Below, piece after piece: positions 1-8,825 of a stretch of 64,000 nucleotides of DNA. The notes under the pieces are model-generated. The model saw nothing but the letters and a program-made list of their open reading frames with translations. It was not told the DNA's origin and searched no databases. A program made the position numbers and the translations under genes. Positions within the stretch are counted from its first letter, which is position 1. The number at the start of each line of letters is the position of its first letter. This DNA comes from Venturia oleaginea (Eukaryota; Ascomycota; Dothideomycetes; Venturiales; Venturiaceae): the NCBI GenBank assembly GCA_013176395.1, contig JABMLP010000007.1:310001-374000 (forward strand), given 5' to 3'.

Positions 1-1722
1 AGAATGGTATATTCGAATTGGATTAGGTGTGGGATGTGTGAGTATTCGAAACGCAATGTTACCTTTCCTATCGAGATTGGGTCTTGATATCGTTTCGCGA
101 TTCGAAAACAAAAAAGTACTGATGTTTCGGGTTCTCGCTTCCTGCTTGAAAACTTTGTTGCCAAATGTGAACCTCCAACGTGCACGCCAGGTTTGTTTCT
201 CCATTACCAAATTTCGATGGCAATCATCAGTTCCTCCCGAATTATTGCCACCTTAGCCCAACATGTGCCCTTTTTGTTGTGACATCAGATCACAGCATAA
301 GCAATTACGCCCCAAAATTCAATCAAGGCAGACCAACATGGACAAACCTGTCCCGAACATTGATCGTGTCGAATGGAAGATCGACTAGAGACCTGATCTT
401 TATAGTTCGTGGCGAGGAGATGATCCTCCTGCTCCGCGTCACACCGCTCCTAAACTATAGCGCTTGTTGTCTACCGAGCTGATAACTCGGTCTAGCTGTG
501 GGTATTGTGGATTCCTCGATAACTATAAAAGGTATCTCTTGGTCATGATAGCTCGACCATGAGAACCAAGATGATAAGACAGCCTTCGATGTACTGGTGT
601 CGTCCCTTTCACTGGCATCAGTAAAAAATGAACCATAAATTCACGTCTTGTGTGCGTACATTGAGGTTCGATCAGCAGACCGATATTTGGAAGCCTTATT
701 CCTTACGTTTCAACCTCGCCAGCTATTGACTTGTGTGGTATAAAAGATATACCTTTATTAACACAAGTGGCCTCACGCAGCAGTATAATCATAGATTTTC
801 TGTAATATAGGTGCTCTCCCTAGAAGGGAGGCTTACTGCAAATGGGAGCGTTTGGTAAGGAACCTGACAAGATTGCCGTGTCAGTTGCTGTACATTGGCG
901 TTTCAGAGAGAGAGATTTAAGGGGTCATGTTAAAGCGTCAATCTTCTGTATATTAGGTGGCTTCATCGCCTCTCAATTGAAGCCTCGTGCAGTTCTCTCA
1001 ATACATTGAAATCTCGTCAGAACCTTCCTTGATCAGATTCTATAGTTAGGTGTCCATAGGATGTATCTAATATGTTTACATAATGAGTATCATAATCACT
1101 TTTCCATATATTCATTTTATCGTTCTTTCGACTCTTTTAATTGTTGATACTAACTGCCTATTACTCAATCTACAAGTCTTCCACTACCTTCAAGTAGGGG
1201 CAAGAGGAGGGTAGCCCATAATATTGAGTATCAAATTGGTATATATTATCTCTATATCAAGATAGTGGTATAGAGGTCCTCTTTTGGCTTAATGGTGAAA
1301 TTCAAAATACAAGGAATAGAAGAGGGATTGGTTAATGTACAGAGGAGAGTATAATCTTACATTCCAGCTTTATACAGCTACGAAAGACAGCTTCCCCTTT
1401 CGCTCTTAGCTGAATGGCCTTTCAGACATCATTTGAGACTACCGTTATCCTTATCCAACCGAATTTTACCCATTCATAGCCTAATCAATGCTTGAATGGT
1501 TGATATAAGACCAGTACCTGAAGACATAATTCTTCTTCAATAGACCCAAATTGGAAGGACGAGTAGATACGGTGTAGGGGGCTAACACATTTAGCGAAGA
1601 CGATGAATATTGGACACAGCGATCTTGATAGTATCTGATACTGCCATTTGATTCAGAGAAAGCTGTCTCCTTTCCTACCTAGTTCTCACATCGATTGTGA
1701 CTTTTTGTAAATGATAATAATA

Positions 1723-1764
<42 letters not shown>

Positions 1765-2711
1765 TCAAGCTTTCCGAATAATCTTCAGAACACAAAAATA
1801 GCTGATCGTGTCCAGGATAAAAACTCCATATGACTACGCGACTTTTCTCCTGCTTCGCCGGCCTTTAAAAAAATACAAAGACCCTCCTTGTATCTGCCAG
1901 TATATCTTGAATAGTTGTAGACCTTCACAACTCGTTGATAGTCTAATTTATATCAACGACTTCTAGATTGTTGCACCACCACTCCGCAGCATTCTCGCTC
2001 CGATCGTTTCATGCAGTTTTTTTCTTTGATCGATTGGTAGAAAATGGCTCGTCTCGGCAGTGACGGACTTCAGTAAGAAAGATTGGGAGAGAGCATTCAG
2101 GTTCCGTGATGCCTTCTGTCGATAGAGGGAGCCTAGGTATATATCGTTAATATATCGGGGGAGAAAAAGATTGAATATAGGTTTCAGGACAACAAAAGAA
2201 CCTACCGATTTAACGAAAATGTCAAATAAACTCATTTCATTCTATCCTCATTTGTACTAGCTCGAATACGAGTCTCTCAATTGTATAAATATGCGGATAG
2301 CCCACACATCAATTCAGACTTCAGTCTGCTTCATCTATCTTTTGACAGAAAACAACTAGTTAGAGTTCAAGGTATTGATGATGACCATCTCTACATTGCT
2401 AGTCTTCTAGGAAAGTAGAAAACAGATCCGTAAGGCCATTTTTGAGATCCTGCTAAATCTAAGTTGCAACATATATCACCTCGTCAACTCTTCCTCAACT
2501 GAATATTCTCTCCAAGCAAGACTTTTCAAAGTCTCGCTCGAACTCCTCTTCCCGGAGAAATATCCATAGGACCCTGGGAGTCCCAGGCTCATCAACATCC
2601 ATAGTATCCCCCAAGCAACCCCTCCTCTTCCTTCGTCACCTATCCAATCTCAAAATACAAATTCCAGCGGCGATATTTTCCCGTTCGCCAAAGTCTAACA
2701 CTTCGAATGAC
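1..2711. other. AT-rich gene-poor flank
   Basis: I see no gene I can defend here. The stretch is AT-rich with frequent stops in all frames. One isolated minus-strand frame of 90 codons starts with ATG at 2235 and ends at 1963 (MSLFDIF...), but it matches nothing I recognise and has no signal peptide or clear splice context. The only other structure is the trinucleotide repeat at 1726-1764. Confidence 0.6.
1726..1764. repeat. (ATC)n microsatellite
   Basis: About thirteen perfect copies of ATC in AT-rich intergenic DNA. It lies outside any coding region I can support. Confidence 0.95.
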
Positions 2712-3586
2712 CTAGTCCTCGAAGTAGTCTTTATGCTGTACCAAAAATGTGGCGACAGCGGCACCGTGCTTCGTACCTATCAACATGTTTCCTTCCTCGC
2801 TCTCAGCGTCATATTCCTCACCATCAGGACACTCGATTTTCAGCATCGTCATCAATTCTTGGAAGAGGTCTCGAACGTCTGGAGTAACAATATCCTGGAT
2901 GAAGATGTACGAAGGTGTTGAAATCCAGGCTGGTCTGGGATCTGTATTTCCGTGATAGTTGTCCCCGTGCTGCTAGTAAAGCAAAAACCACATGTCTGAA
3001 GGTCTGCTCAAGTCCGGAGCTGGGGCAGGAGCGTTTTTCTCCTTGACGAAATATTGCGGTGAGTACATAGTATCTACCACCATTGCCATGATCCTGCCCT
3101 TGCTAGAAAGACTACTGTAGTTTGCCCGCGTTATAGCCTGTCTGACAAGTGGTAAGTGCTCATCCTAGTGGTCGATAAGATGATCAGCTTACCTTGCCTT
3201 TAATCCTATTCATGGTTGAATCCTTTGTATGATCCCATCTGTGACTTTTCCACCCCGTATTTGTTGTTGGATATAAGTCCAACTTATTCATGAACTAGAT
3301 GAGCTCAGGTTTAATCTCGCTACCCTTCATATCAACTCTATCAGAGGTTGGGTCCATCCCCAATATTTTAGGGCTTGCGGATTGTTGAAATTACTTATGA
3401 CTGGATTTCTGTCCTTCCATTTGGTGATTTCATAGCCCATTTTGCAGCTTCTTCTTTGGTCATCTTCATCATGCAGAGAAGATCGCTTCCATTCTGGACG
3501 GCCGTTTTCCAAGCTTCAGAAGGATCAGCTCGAGGTCGTAGATCGTTGAGACCATTGTGAATGGATCTGTGGTTATTGAGAGACAT
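2712..3586 (-). pseudogene. broken gene of an uncharacterised fungal family
   Basis: Coding-like protein sequence runs on the minus strand from an ATG at 3586 (MSLNNHRSIH) to a TAG at 2712-2714, but no single frame carries it. A first segment includes SEAWKTAVQNGSDLL, KMTKEEAAKWAMKSPNG and, one frame on, SNFNNPQALKYWGW. A second reads LDLYPTTNTGWKSHRWDHTKD and reaches a plausible GTAAGC donor near 3194. A last exon-like part reads DPRPAWISTPSYIFIQDIVTPD, FQELMTMLKIECPDGEEYD and HGAAVATFLVQHK. An in-frame TAG at 3295-3297 (a CAG-to-TAG type change) and at least one frame slip break it. The overall pattern resembles an unnamed family of fungal hypothetical proteins. I know of no function and infer none. 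It could still be a functional gene with unusual introns, but the internal stops make decay more likely. Confidence 0.5.
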
Positions 3587-3680
3587 AGTCTGTGGAATCG
3601 AAGGAGCCAGGCGGATTTAGGGACTTTGTCGATTCGTTCGAGAGGTTTCGATATGCGCCCAGCCATTGGGTAAGTAGATC

Positions 3681-4330
3681 TTGAGGAAAGTATATAGACA
3701 CGAACGTGATAATGTATTCTCAGGAGGACGCTTCGAAGCTGTGTGGTTCCAATTTAATAACCATCGACCGTCACCTTTGTTGCCGGCTGTACTACAACCT
3801 GAATCAACTCCTTTACACCCTGAACTAGAGCTTGAAGCAACCCTTAGTTCTCTAGGAGCGAAGACCGTCTCTAGTTTGCGAGCCGATGTCATTGAATTAT
3901 GCATTGGAAAAAGCAAGGGGGTGGACATCGTGACCTAAAGTGGATTTGACAAAGAAAGTGTTTGTGCCACCGCTTCTGCCGAGACCTGATTCGTTTTACG
4001 TTGAAGTTCCTCGGGGCGAAGGTAGGTAACGGCTCATTGTCTAAGTTGCTCCATCAAAGGTCAATAATTTGGATACGGAGATTGTAAGACCTCCATACGG
4101 GATCTCATCACCAGGACTATTTAGTACCTTGGGAATTGTGAGATTTCTGGTGGACTCCACGTCCATCCCATGAAACCCCTTATCCGCGTGAGTTTGGTCA
4201 TTGTGGCTTGCTGGTACAACAATCATTCAGCGGCAGTCGCTCATACATGCTTGCCGGGTGAACATGGGTAGAGATCATATGACACGCGATGTCTGTGTGC
4301 TTAAAGGAAAGCTGCGTATGTGTAAGTCCT
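3681..4330 (+). pseudogene. decayed coding trace, unidentified
   Basis: Several plus-strand pieces look coding by composition but change frame. One piece runs from 3681 to a TAA at 3938 and contains GGRFEAVWFQFNNH and LRADVIELCIGKSKGVD. Another, in a different frame, reads KKVFVPPLLPRPDSFYVEVP at about 3950-4015 and reaches a GTAGGT donor-like site near 4020. A third reads NNLDTEIVRPPYGISSPGLF and then meets stops. The pieces follow each other in order, as expected of one old gene with frameshifts or unrecognised introns. I do not recognise the family. It lies head-to-head with the broken gene at 2712-3586. Confidence 0.3.
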
Positions 4331-4531
4331 CTTTGTCCAAAATCATTTTGATCTTTGCAGTGCTGTTTCTCATTTGATATGCTTTTGTCGAAGACAAAGA
4401 GGTAAGGCAGAGTCACGGAGGCGAGGTAGATGACGAATCCGAACAGCCTGGCATTTGCATTAGTATATATGTGTTATGATATTAAGACCATGAGAGAGTA
4501 ATAGATGATCAATTTTCCTACCGCCGCTGGC

Positions 4532-4933
4532 TCATATGGGCGTGTTTCCAGCGCGAATGAGAAATATACGCTCATGGGCACAAATCGGTGACTCGTAGCT
4601 AGCGAATTTCCAAGGCATTCTAAGTCGCCTTGAGAGACAAAGGAGGGCTGCTGATGGAGATATAGGGTCGCCTATGGTGTATGAAGCAAGAGTATTGAAG
4701 AATTCGAGAGATGTTGAGCCAAAGATCACAGAGCCGGAGGAATAGCGAGGAACCAAGGGGGGCTCACGGCTCCAAGCATTATCTCCCTTCCTGGCATCCA
4801 TATCGATAAGCCTTTCTAGAGGACGTTGTGAAATGACATGATGTGCCGAGGCAAGGCGTCGAGGAGACTCTGCTGTGTGAGAAGTATGGATGGATTCAAC
4901 GCAGCCGTCGGGCCAGTATGGCTCCAGGGGGAC
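4532..4933 (-). other. open frame without a good start, unidentified
   Basis: The minus strand is open for about 134 codons from just after a TAG near 4935 to a stop at 4532. The translation has a coding look (IGSVPLEPYWPDGCVESIH near the top, DARKGDNAWSREPPLVPRYS in the middle). The only early ATG is at 4801, about a third of the way in. This fits an internal or terminal exon whose upstream exon I cannot find, or a gene remnant. I do not recognise it. Confidence 0.25.
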
Positions 4934-5204
4934 ACTACCGATTGTCTATTATATATTGTTTCCAACTGTCAACTCTCCCTTCATTCCAAGCCCAAACATT
5001 AATTTTTGTATAGCATCTTCTCAACATACTGAATTATCAAATTGACCTAAACTCCAGAAACAACAACAAAAACGAAAGGCGCAACTTACCGTTGGCCAAT
5101 AGACTGATGGGATCAGATATTGGCGGTTAGTAAAAAGGGGTATCGGATCTAGGACTGCTGCTTGCATGGGTACTATCTTGATGAGTGAGTCTACATGCTC
5201 GGAG

Positions 5205-5232
5205 TTGGTTTTGGTTTTGGTTTTGGTTTTGG
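5205..5232 (-). repeat. CCAAAA tandem repeat at the LINE 3' end
   Basis: On the plus strand this is four to five copies of TTTTGG. On the element's sense strand it is CCAAAA, starting almost directly after the ORF2 stop. A short simple-sequence tail in this position is typical of some LINE clades, where it stands in for poly(A). Confidence 0.8.
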
Positions 5233-6393
5233 TAGAGACTACTCCGTCTCTCGGCTGAATCTTTTGGTAGCATCTACGAACGCAATTGTCGCTCGTACTG
5301 CTGCTACATCTGGCGTCCATTTTGGACCATCGATCATCTCTCCTCTTCTGCTTGTAAGTGTTGAGCGGCCTCCTAACAGATAGGAAACGTCGCTCCTTGG
5401 CTTGGTCGCTTCTCGCAAGAGCCGTCGTTGCTCGCTCCATCGTTTGCAATCGAGTAGGAAATGCTGCACGCTTTCCACGACTCCGCATTCTTCGCACAAT
5501 GGTGATTCCGCCGCTCCGATTCGGTTCAGGTACTTTTTCAGCCGACAGTGAGACGTTGGTAATTGAGCTAGTAATTGAGCCTCCGTTTTGGATAGCTGAT
5601 TGTAGATGGTGCGCGTGTGTTTTCCAGGGATGGCAGCATCAATAGATTTAGTGAATCTCCCTCCTCGCAGTGGTCTGTCGCTTGGTTGACAGCTCTTCTT
5701 TGCTTGCCTAATCAATGCTGAGCGTAGTCGTATGTCTGACGGGACTGCGCTCCCTGCTTTAGTACTTCTTTTAGCTATTCTGTCTGCCGCCTCGTTTCCC
5801 TTGATGCTAGAGTGTGCCGGGATCCATCGGAGAACTATGGTGATACCCTTTTGATGTAATCGCTGCGTGGCTGACAAGATGTCCTTGATAATGTGCAGGC
5901 TTGACTGCTGTCTTAGCTTGCGGATGCTCTTCAGCGCACTCTGGTTGTCCGAGAAGATGGTGAGTTTTCCTTCTAGCGGAATCATTGTCCACACTGCCAG
6001 TTGGCTTAGAGCAGTACTGATTGTCTTCAGCTCTGTCGCGTAAATATTGCCGTTTGCTACCAATTCTGTTGTTGCGTACTGCTCAAGTGTGGTCCGGTTC
6101 TCGTCTGGTAGAATATACACCATACCTGTCCCCAGGATGCCATTTCTACCAGAGCCGTCGGTGTAGCAGTGGACTTCATCTCTACCTCGTATTGCGGTGG
6201 GTTTTATAGCTTCATCGCGTTCTTCGATAATCACACACGGCCCGTCAAGCCATGGTGCTTTTGCAGATGGTGTGACAGTCTCAATCTGAGACATGTTGAT
6301 TCCTACAAACCTGTCTGCTAACAGGCCCAGTGACGAGCGAAGCTTGAATGATTGATGTACTGCATTAGGGTTATCGGTAGATTCTATCGGTTA
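5205..6393 (-). mobile_element. 5'-truncated LINE (non-LTR retrotransposon) with RNase H domain
   Basis: The frame is open from about 6390 to a stop at 5239-5241. It reads into the C-terminal part of a LINE ORF2: the end of the reverse transcriptase region (NAVHQSFKLRSSLGLLADRF), then an RNase H domain. RNase H landmarks are CYTDGSGRNG (first Asp), YATELKTI (Glu), IFSDNQSALKSI (Asp) and WIPAHSSIKGNEAADRIAK (late His/Asp). Then comes a C-terminal cysteine/histidine motif (CEECGVVESVQHFLLDC), as in Tad1/I-type fungal LINEs. The reverse transcriptase catalytic part and all of ORF1 are missing, as expected of an incomplete insertion. About ten bases after the stop the sense strand ends in four to five CCAAAA units (5205-5232), taken to be the element's 3' tail. 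The surviving domain frame is intact, so the insertion is probably not very old. Confidence 0.85.
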
Positions 6394-7268
6394 GGGTTAA
6401 ATGAACGGCCTGCTAGTATATAATTGTCCTAATGGGGTAAGGCAAGTAGAAAATGTGGGTCTGATATACATATAATTCGGAATAATATGCTAGTGTCTAT
6501 CTGGTGGAGCAAGGGCCTCGTCCGACCAAGCGACAACAACAACATGGCGATCTCGCATATCGCACGACTTCTGAGCCCTCTGAGGCTCGTCTTGTATCTA
6601 GATTCCCACCCGCCTACACCCTGTAGTCAACGTCTTATACGTGCGGGCAGTCGGGCACCTCATTTGCCTTGAATCGAGAAGCAGTTGAGCCGTGGGCATG
6701 CCATCCTGAGACCTACCCCGTGGCTGAAGCCCCGTGTGGCTGAGGAAGCCTGTATGGCTCAGGGCTCAATGGCTTGCTCGCTCACAATGAAAATTCACGT
6801 GCCCTGGCCTGCGTCCGGCCAATCAACAGATAAAACGTGCCAGATGACCGTGATCCGAAGGCGTGGCGAGATGGAGATAGATCCGGAATTAGAAACCTCG
6901 GCTTGTAACCCGAAAGGTTGCTTTGAGGGGAGGCGTGGTGCCTTAGCTACTTAGTATTATCCCGGCGCTTTACCCCTCCCTTCTCAATCTAGAGATTAAG
7001 AAGATCACGGTCGAGCCATCAGTATCACCTCGATGTCCTTCGAAAACGGCGGTCATTCGCAACTACTTATTAATTGGCAAAGAACGCCCCGTAGATGATT
7101 TGAAACATGCTCGACAAACACAGTGAAAGTAGAGCCGTACGAATGGTAAGGATGATGGCACGAATGATATTGAGCAGCATCAGATAATCCGAAGAAACTT
7201 TGGGGCTTCACCTACTCTTATCAAACTGTTGGTTGAAGATCACCTCTCCACAAACACACCCAAAACAT
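6394..7268. other. intergenic, nothing recognised
   Basis: This stretch has a more balanced base composition than its surroundings. The plus-strand frames here (for example 6685-6954) are short and match nothing I know. No RNA gene or repeat family was recognised. Confidence 0.5.
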
Positions 7269-8344
7269 TCAACTACTCCCCTCCAACCCGCCATAGCAAG
7301 GCAACCTCAACAACGTCGAACAAATCTCCCAGAACCTCTGCGGCTTCGCCCCCAACTCCTTAATTTTAACCCTATCCTCATCCGTCAACTGGCACTTCGT
7401 CCACGCCTCAAAATTCTCCTTCTGTCTCTCCTTCCTCTGCGTCTTCGGATGCGGAATAACACCTCGATCCATATTCCACTTCACACTAACCTGCGCAGGC
7501 GTACAGCCTCTCGCCGCAGCAATCTCCTTGAGAACGGGATTTTGGAGCAATGGGGTGGCACGACGGGCGCGGAGGGCGTAGGAAGGATTAGTGTTTCCTA
7601 GGGGTGCGTAGGCTGTGACTGTTATATTTTTGGCTTTGTGGTAGTCTACGAAAGCTTGTTGTTGGAGGTAAGGATGGAGTTCGAGTTGGTGCACTTTTGG
7701 GATGATAGTTGCGGATGCGAGGAGATCGTCAACTTGCGTTTGGTTGAAGTTTGAAATTCCAATGAAGCGGGTTAATTTTCCTTCGCCAGCGTATTTCTCC
7801 ATTTCTTTCCAGGTCTAGTTGGGACGTCAATGAGCGACCATATCTCACGGAAGACTTTTACTCACGGCGACATAGTCGTAGGAGGACTTTCCGCCTACTT
7901 GACCGATCGGAAAATGCATCAATGTCATATCGATGTAATCGAGGCCTGTAACGGTGAGTCTTGAAATCAACAATAGAAATACCAAAACAAACCCAGTTCC
8001 TTGAGATTGGTCTCGATGCCGCTTTTAACCTGATCTCCATGCCGATTACCCCAAATCTTGGACGTAATCCATAGATCGCTTCTCTTCAAACCAGTCCTCT
8101 GAAGTCCAAGCTTGATTCCTGGACCAATATCTTTTTGGTTGTTGTAAGCTGTTGCGCAATCGAAATGCCGATATCCAGCCTCAATCGCGGACGCTACTGC
8201 TTCCGTGGTGTTCCGGGAGAGATTCCAAGTTCCAAAACCCAGTTTGGGAATCTCGTTGTAGGGGCCATTCTTGGGTGAGATGTAGCTCACATCTTGTGAT
8301 GTTGCCAAGGCCGCAAGAGCAAGCAGTAAAGCGACAGGAAACAT
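7269..8344 (-). CDS. secreted aldo/keto reductase
   Basis: Predicted NADPH-dependent reductase of aldehydes and sugars (AKR superfamily). Exons are 8344-7993, 7945-7866 and 7814-7269, joined by 47- and 51-nt introns with GT/AG ends. The product is 325 residues, about normal for an AKR barrel. The start is the ATG at 8344; it opens with a clear signal peptide (MFPVALLLALAALATSQ), unusual because most AKRs are cytosolic. The catalytic tetrad is complete: Asp62 and Tyr67 (YRHFDCATAYNN), Lys96 (TSKIWG) and His128 (TLMHFP). The barrel ends with the AKR signature VIPHPKTQRKE. An NxT sequon at Asn45 fits a secretory route. The next gene upstream on the same strand, 170 bp away, also encodes a small secreted protein. 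Export outside the cell is inferred from the N-terminus only; ER or vacuolar retention is possible. Confidence 0.88.
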
Positions 8345-8513
8345 CTTGCTTGGGTTCAAAAAATGAGAGTAGAGAAATATAGAATTGTTCCTATGTTCTT
8401 AACTACTTTTCCACGCATCCTTATCGCAATTTCCCCTTCTCAGCACAACCAAGTTTGTGATAGATGAATTTCCGAGTACCGAAAATTTGTCATTGACATC
8501 CTGTCCTTTGGCA

Positions 8514-8825
8514 TCACTGGCCCGTACAATACAAAGTTCCATCACTGCAGCAAGCAATCGCATTGCGCTGGCACTGCCCATCTCGTTAGTAGACTGACTC
8601 CATAAAAGTGTGAGGGAAGCACAACAGCTTGTTGGCAAACAGGCCTTGGGTTGGCATAGTACCTGCCACACTACAATCAAGTTAGCCCAAGCGTATCTCC
8701 AACATAAGAGGGGTGTGAAACCGTACATCCTCAAATTTACAATCAAAAGGTGGGTTGCTGCAGAACTGAGCTGTGATGCCTTGGAGCAAGGTGAAACTAA
8801 CGAGGGCGGTGGTAAGGAAATGCAT
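8514..8825 (-). CDS. small secreted cysteine-rich protein, candidate effector
   Basis: A 67-residue protein emerges from three exons: 8825-8727, 8670-8626 and 8573-8514. Intron 1 (56 nt) has GTACGG, a GCTAAC branch site and GTAG. Intron 2 (52 nt) has CTAAC and a GGGCAG acceptor but a weak GTTGTG donor; a GTTTGC donor 12 nt upstream would also keep frame but would lose one cysteine. The start ATG has a good context (CAACAATGC). Residues 1-19 form a signal peptide ending ITA/Q. The mature part of about 48 residues has eight cysteines at 22, 29, 34, 45, 49, 56, 57 and 64, an even number with a central CC pair, as in disulfide-knotted fungal effectors and antimicrobial-like proteins. I do not recognise the family. 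It shares strand and neighbourhood with the secreted reductase. Function is unknown; an effector role is inference from architecture. Confidence 0.6.

Noticed and set aside
5021..5497. 158-codon minus-strand frame overlapping the LINE 3' end
   Set aside because: It is an out-of-frame reading across the RNase H gene end and its CCAAAA tail (which gives KTKTKT). The true frame is the LINE ORF2.
6364..6400. Two TTAGGGTT-like motifs, possible internal telomere repeat
   Set aside because: Only two scattered copies. At least one lies inside the open LINE frame (codons for NPN), so it is coding sequence rather than a telomere array.
7269..8825. Secondary-metabolite gene cluster around the reductase
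   Set aside because: No polyketide synthase, NRPS, terpene synthase, P450, transporter or cluster regulator is visible within the surrounding 15 kb.
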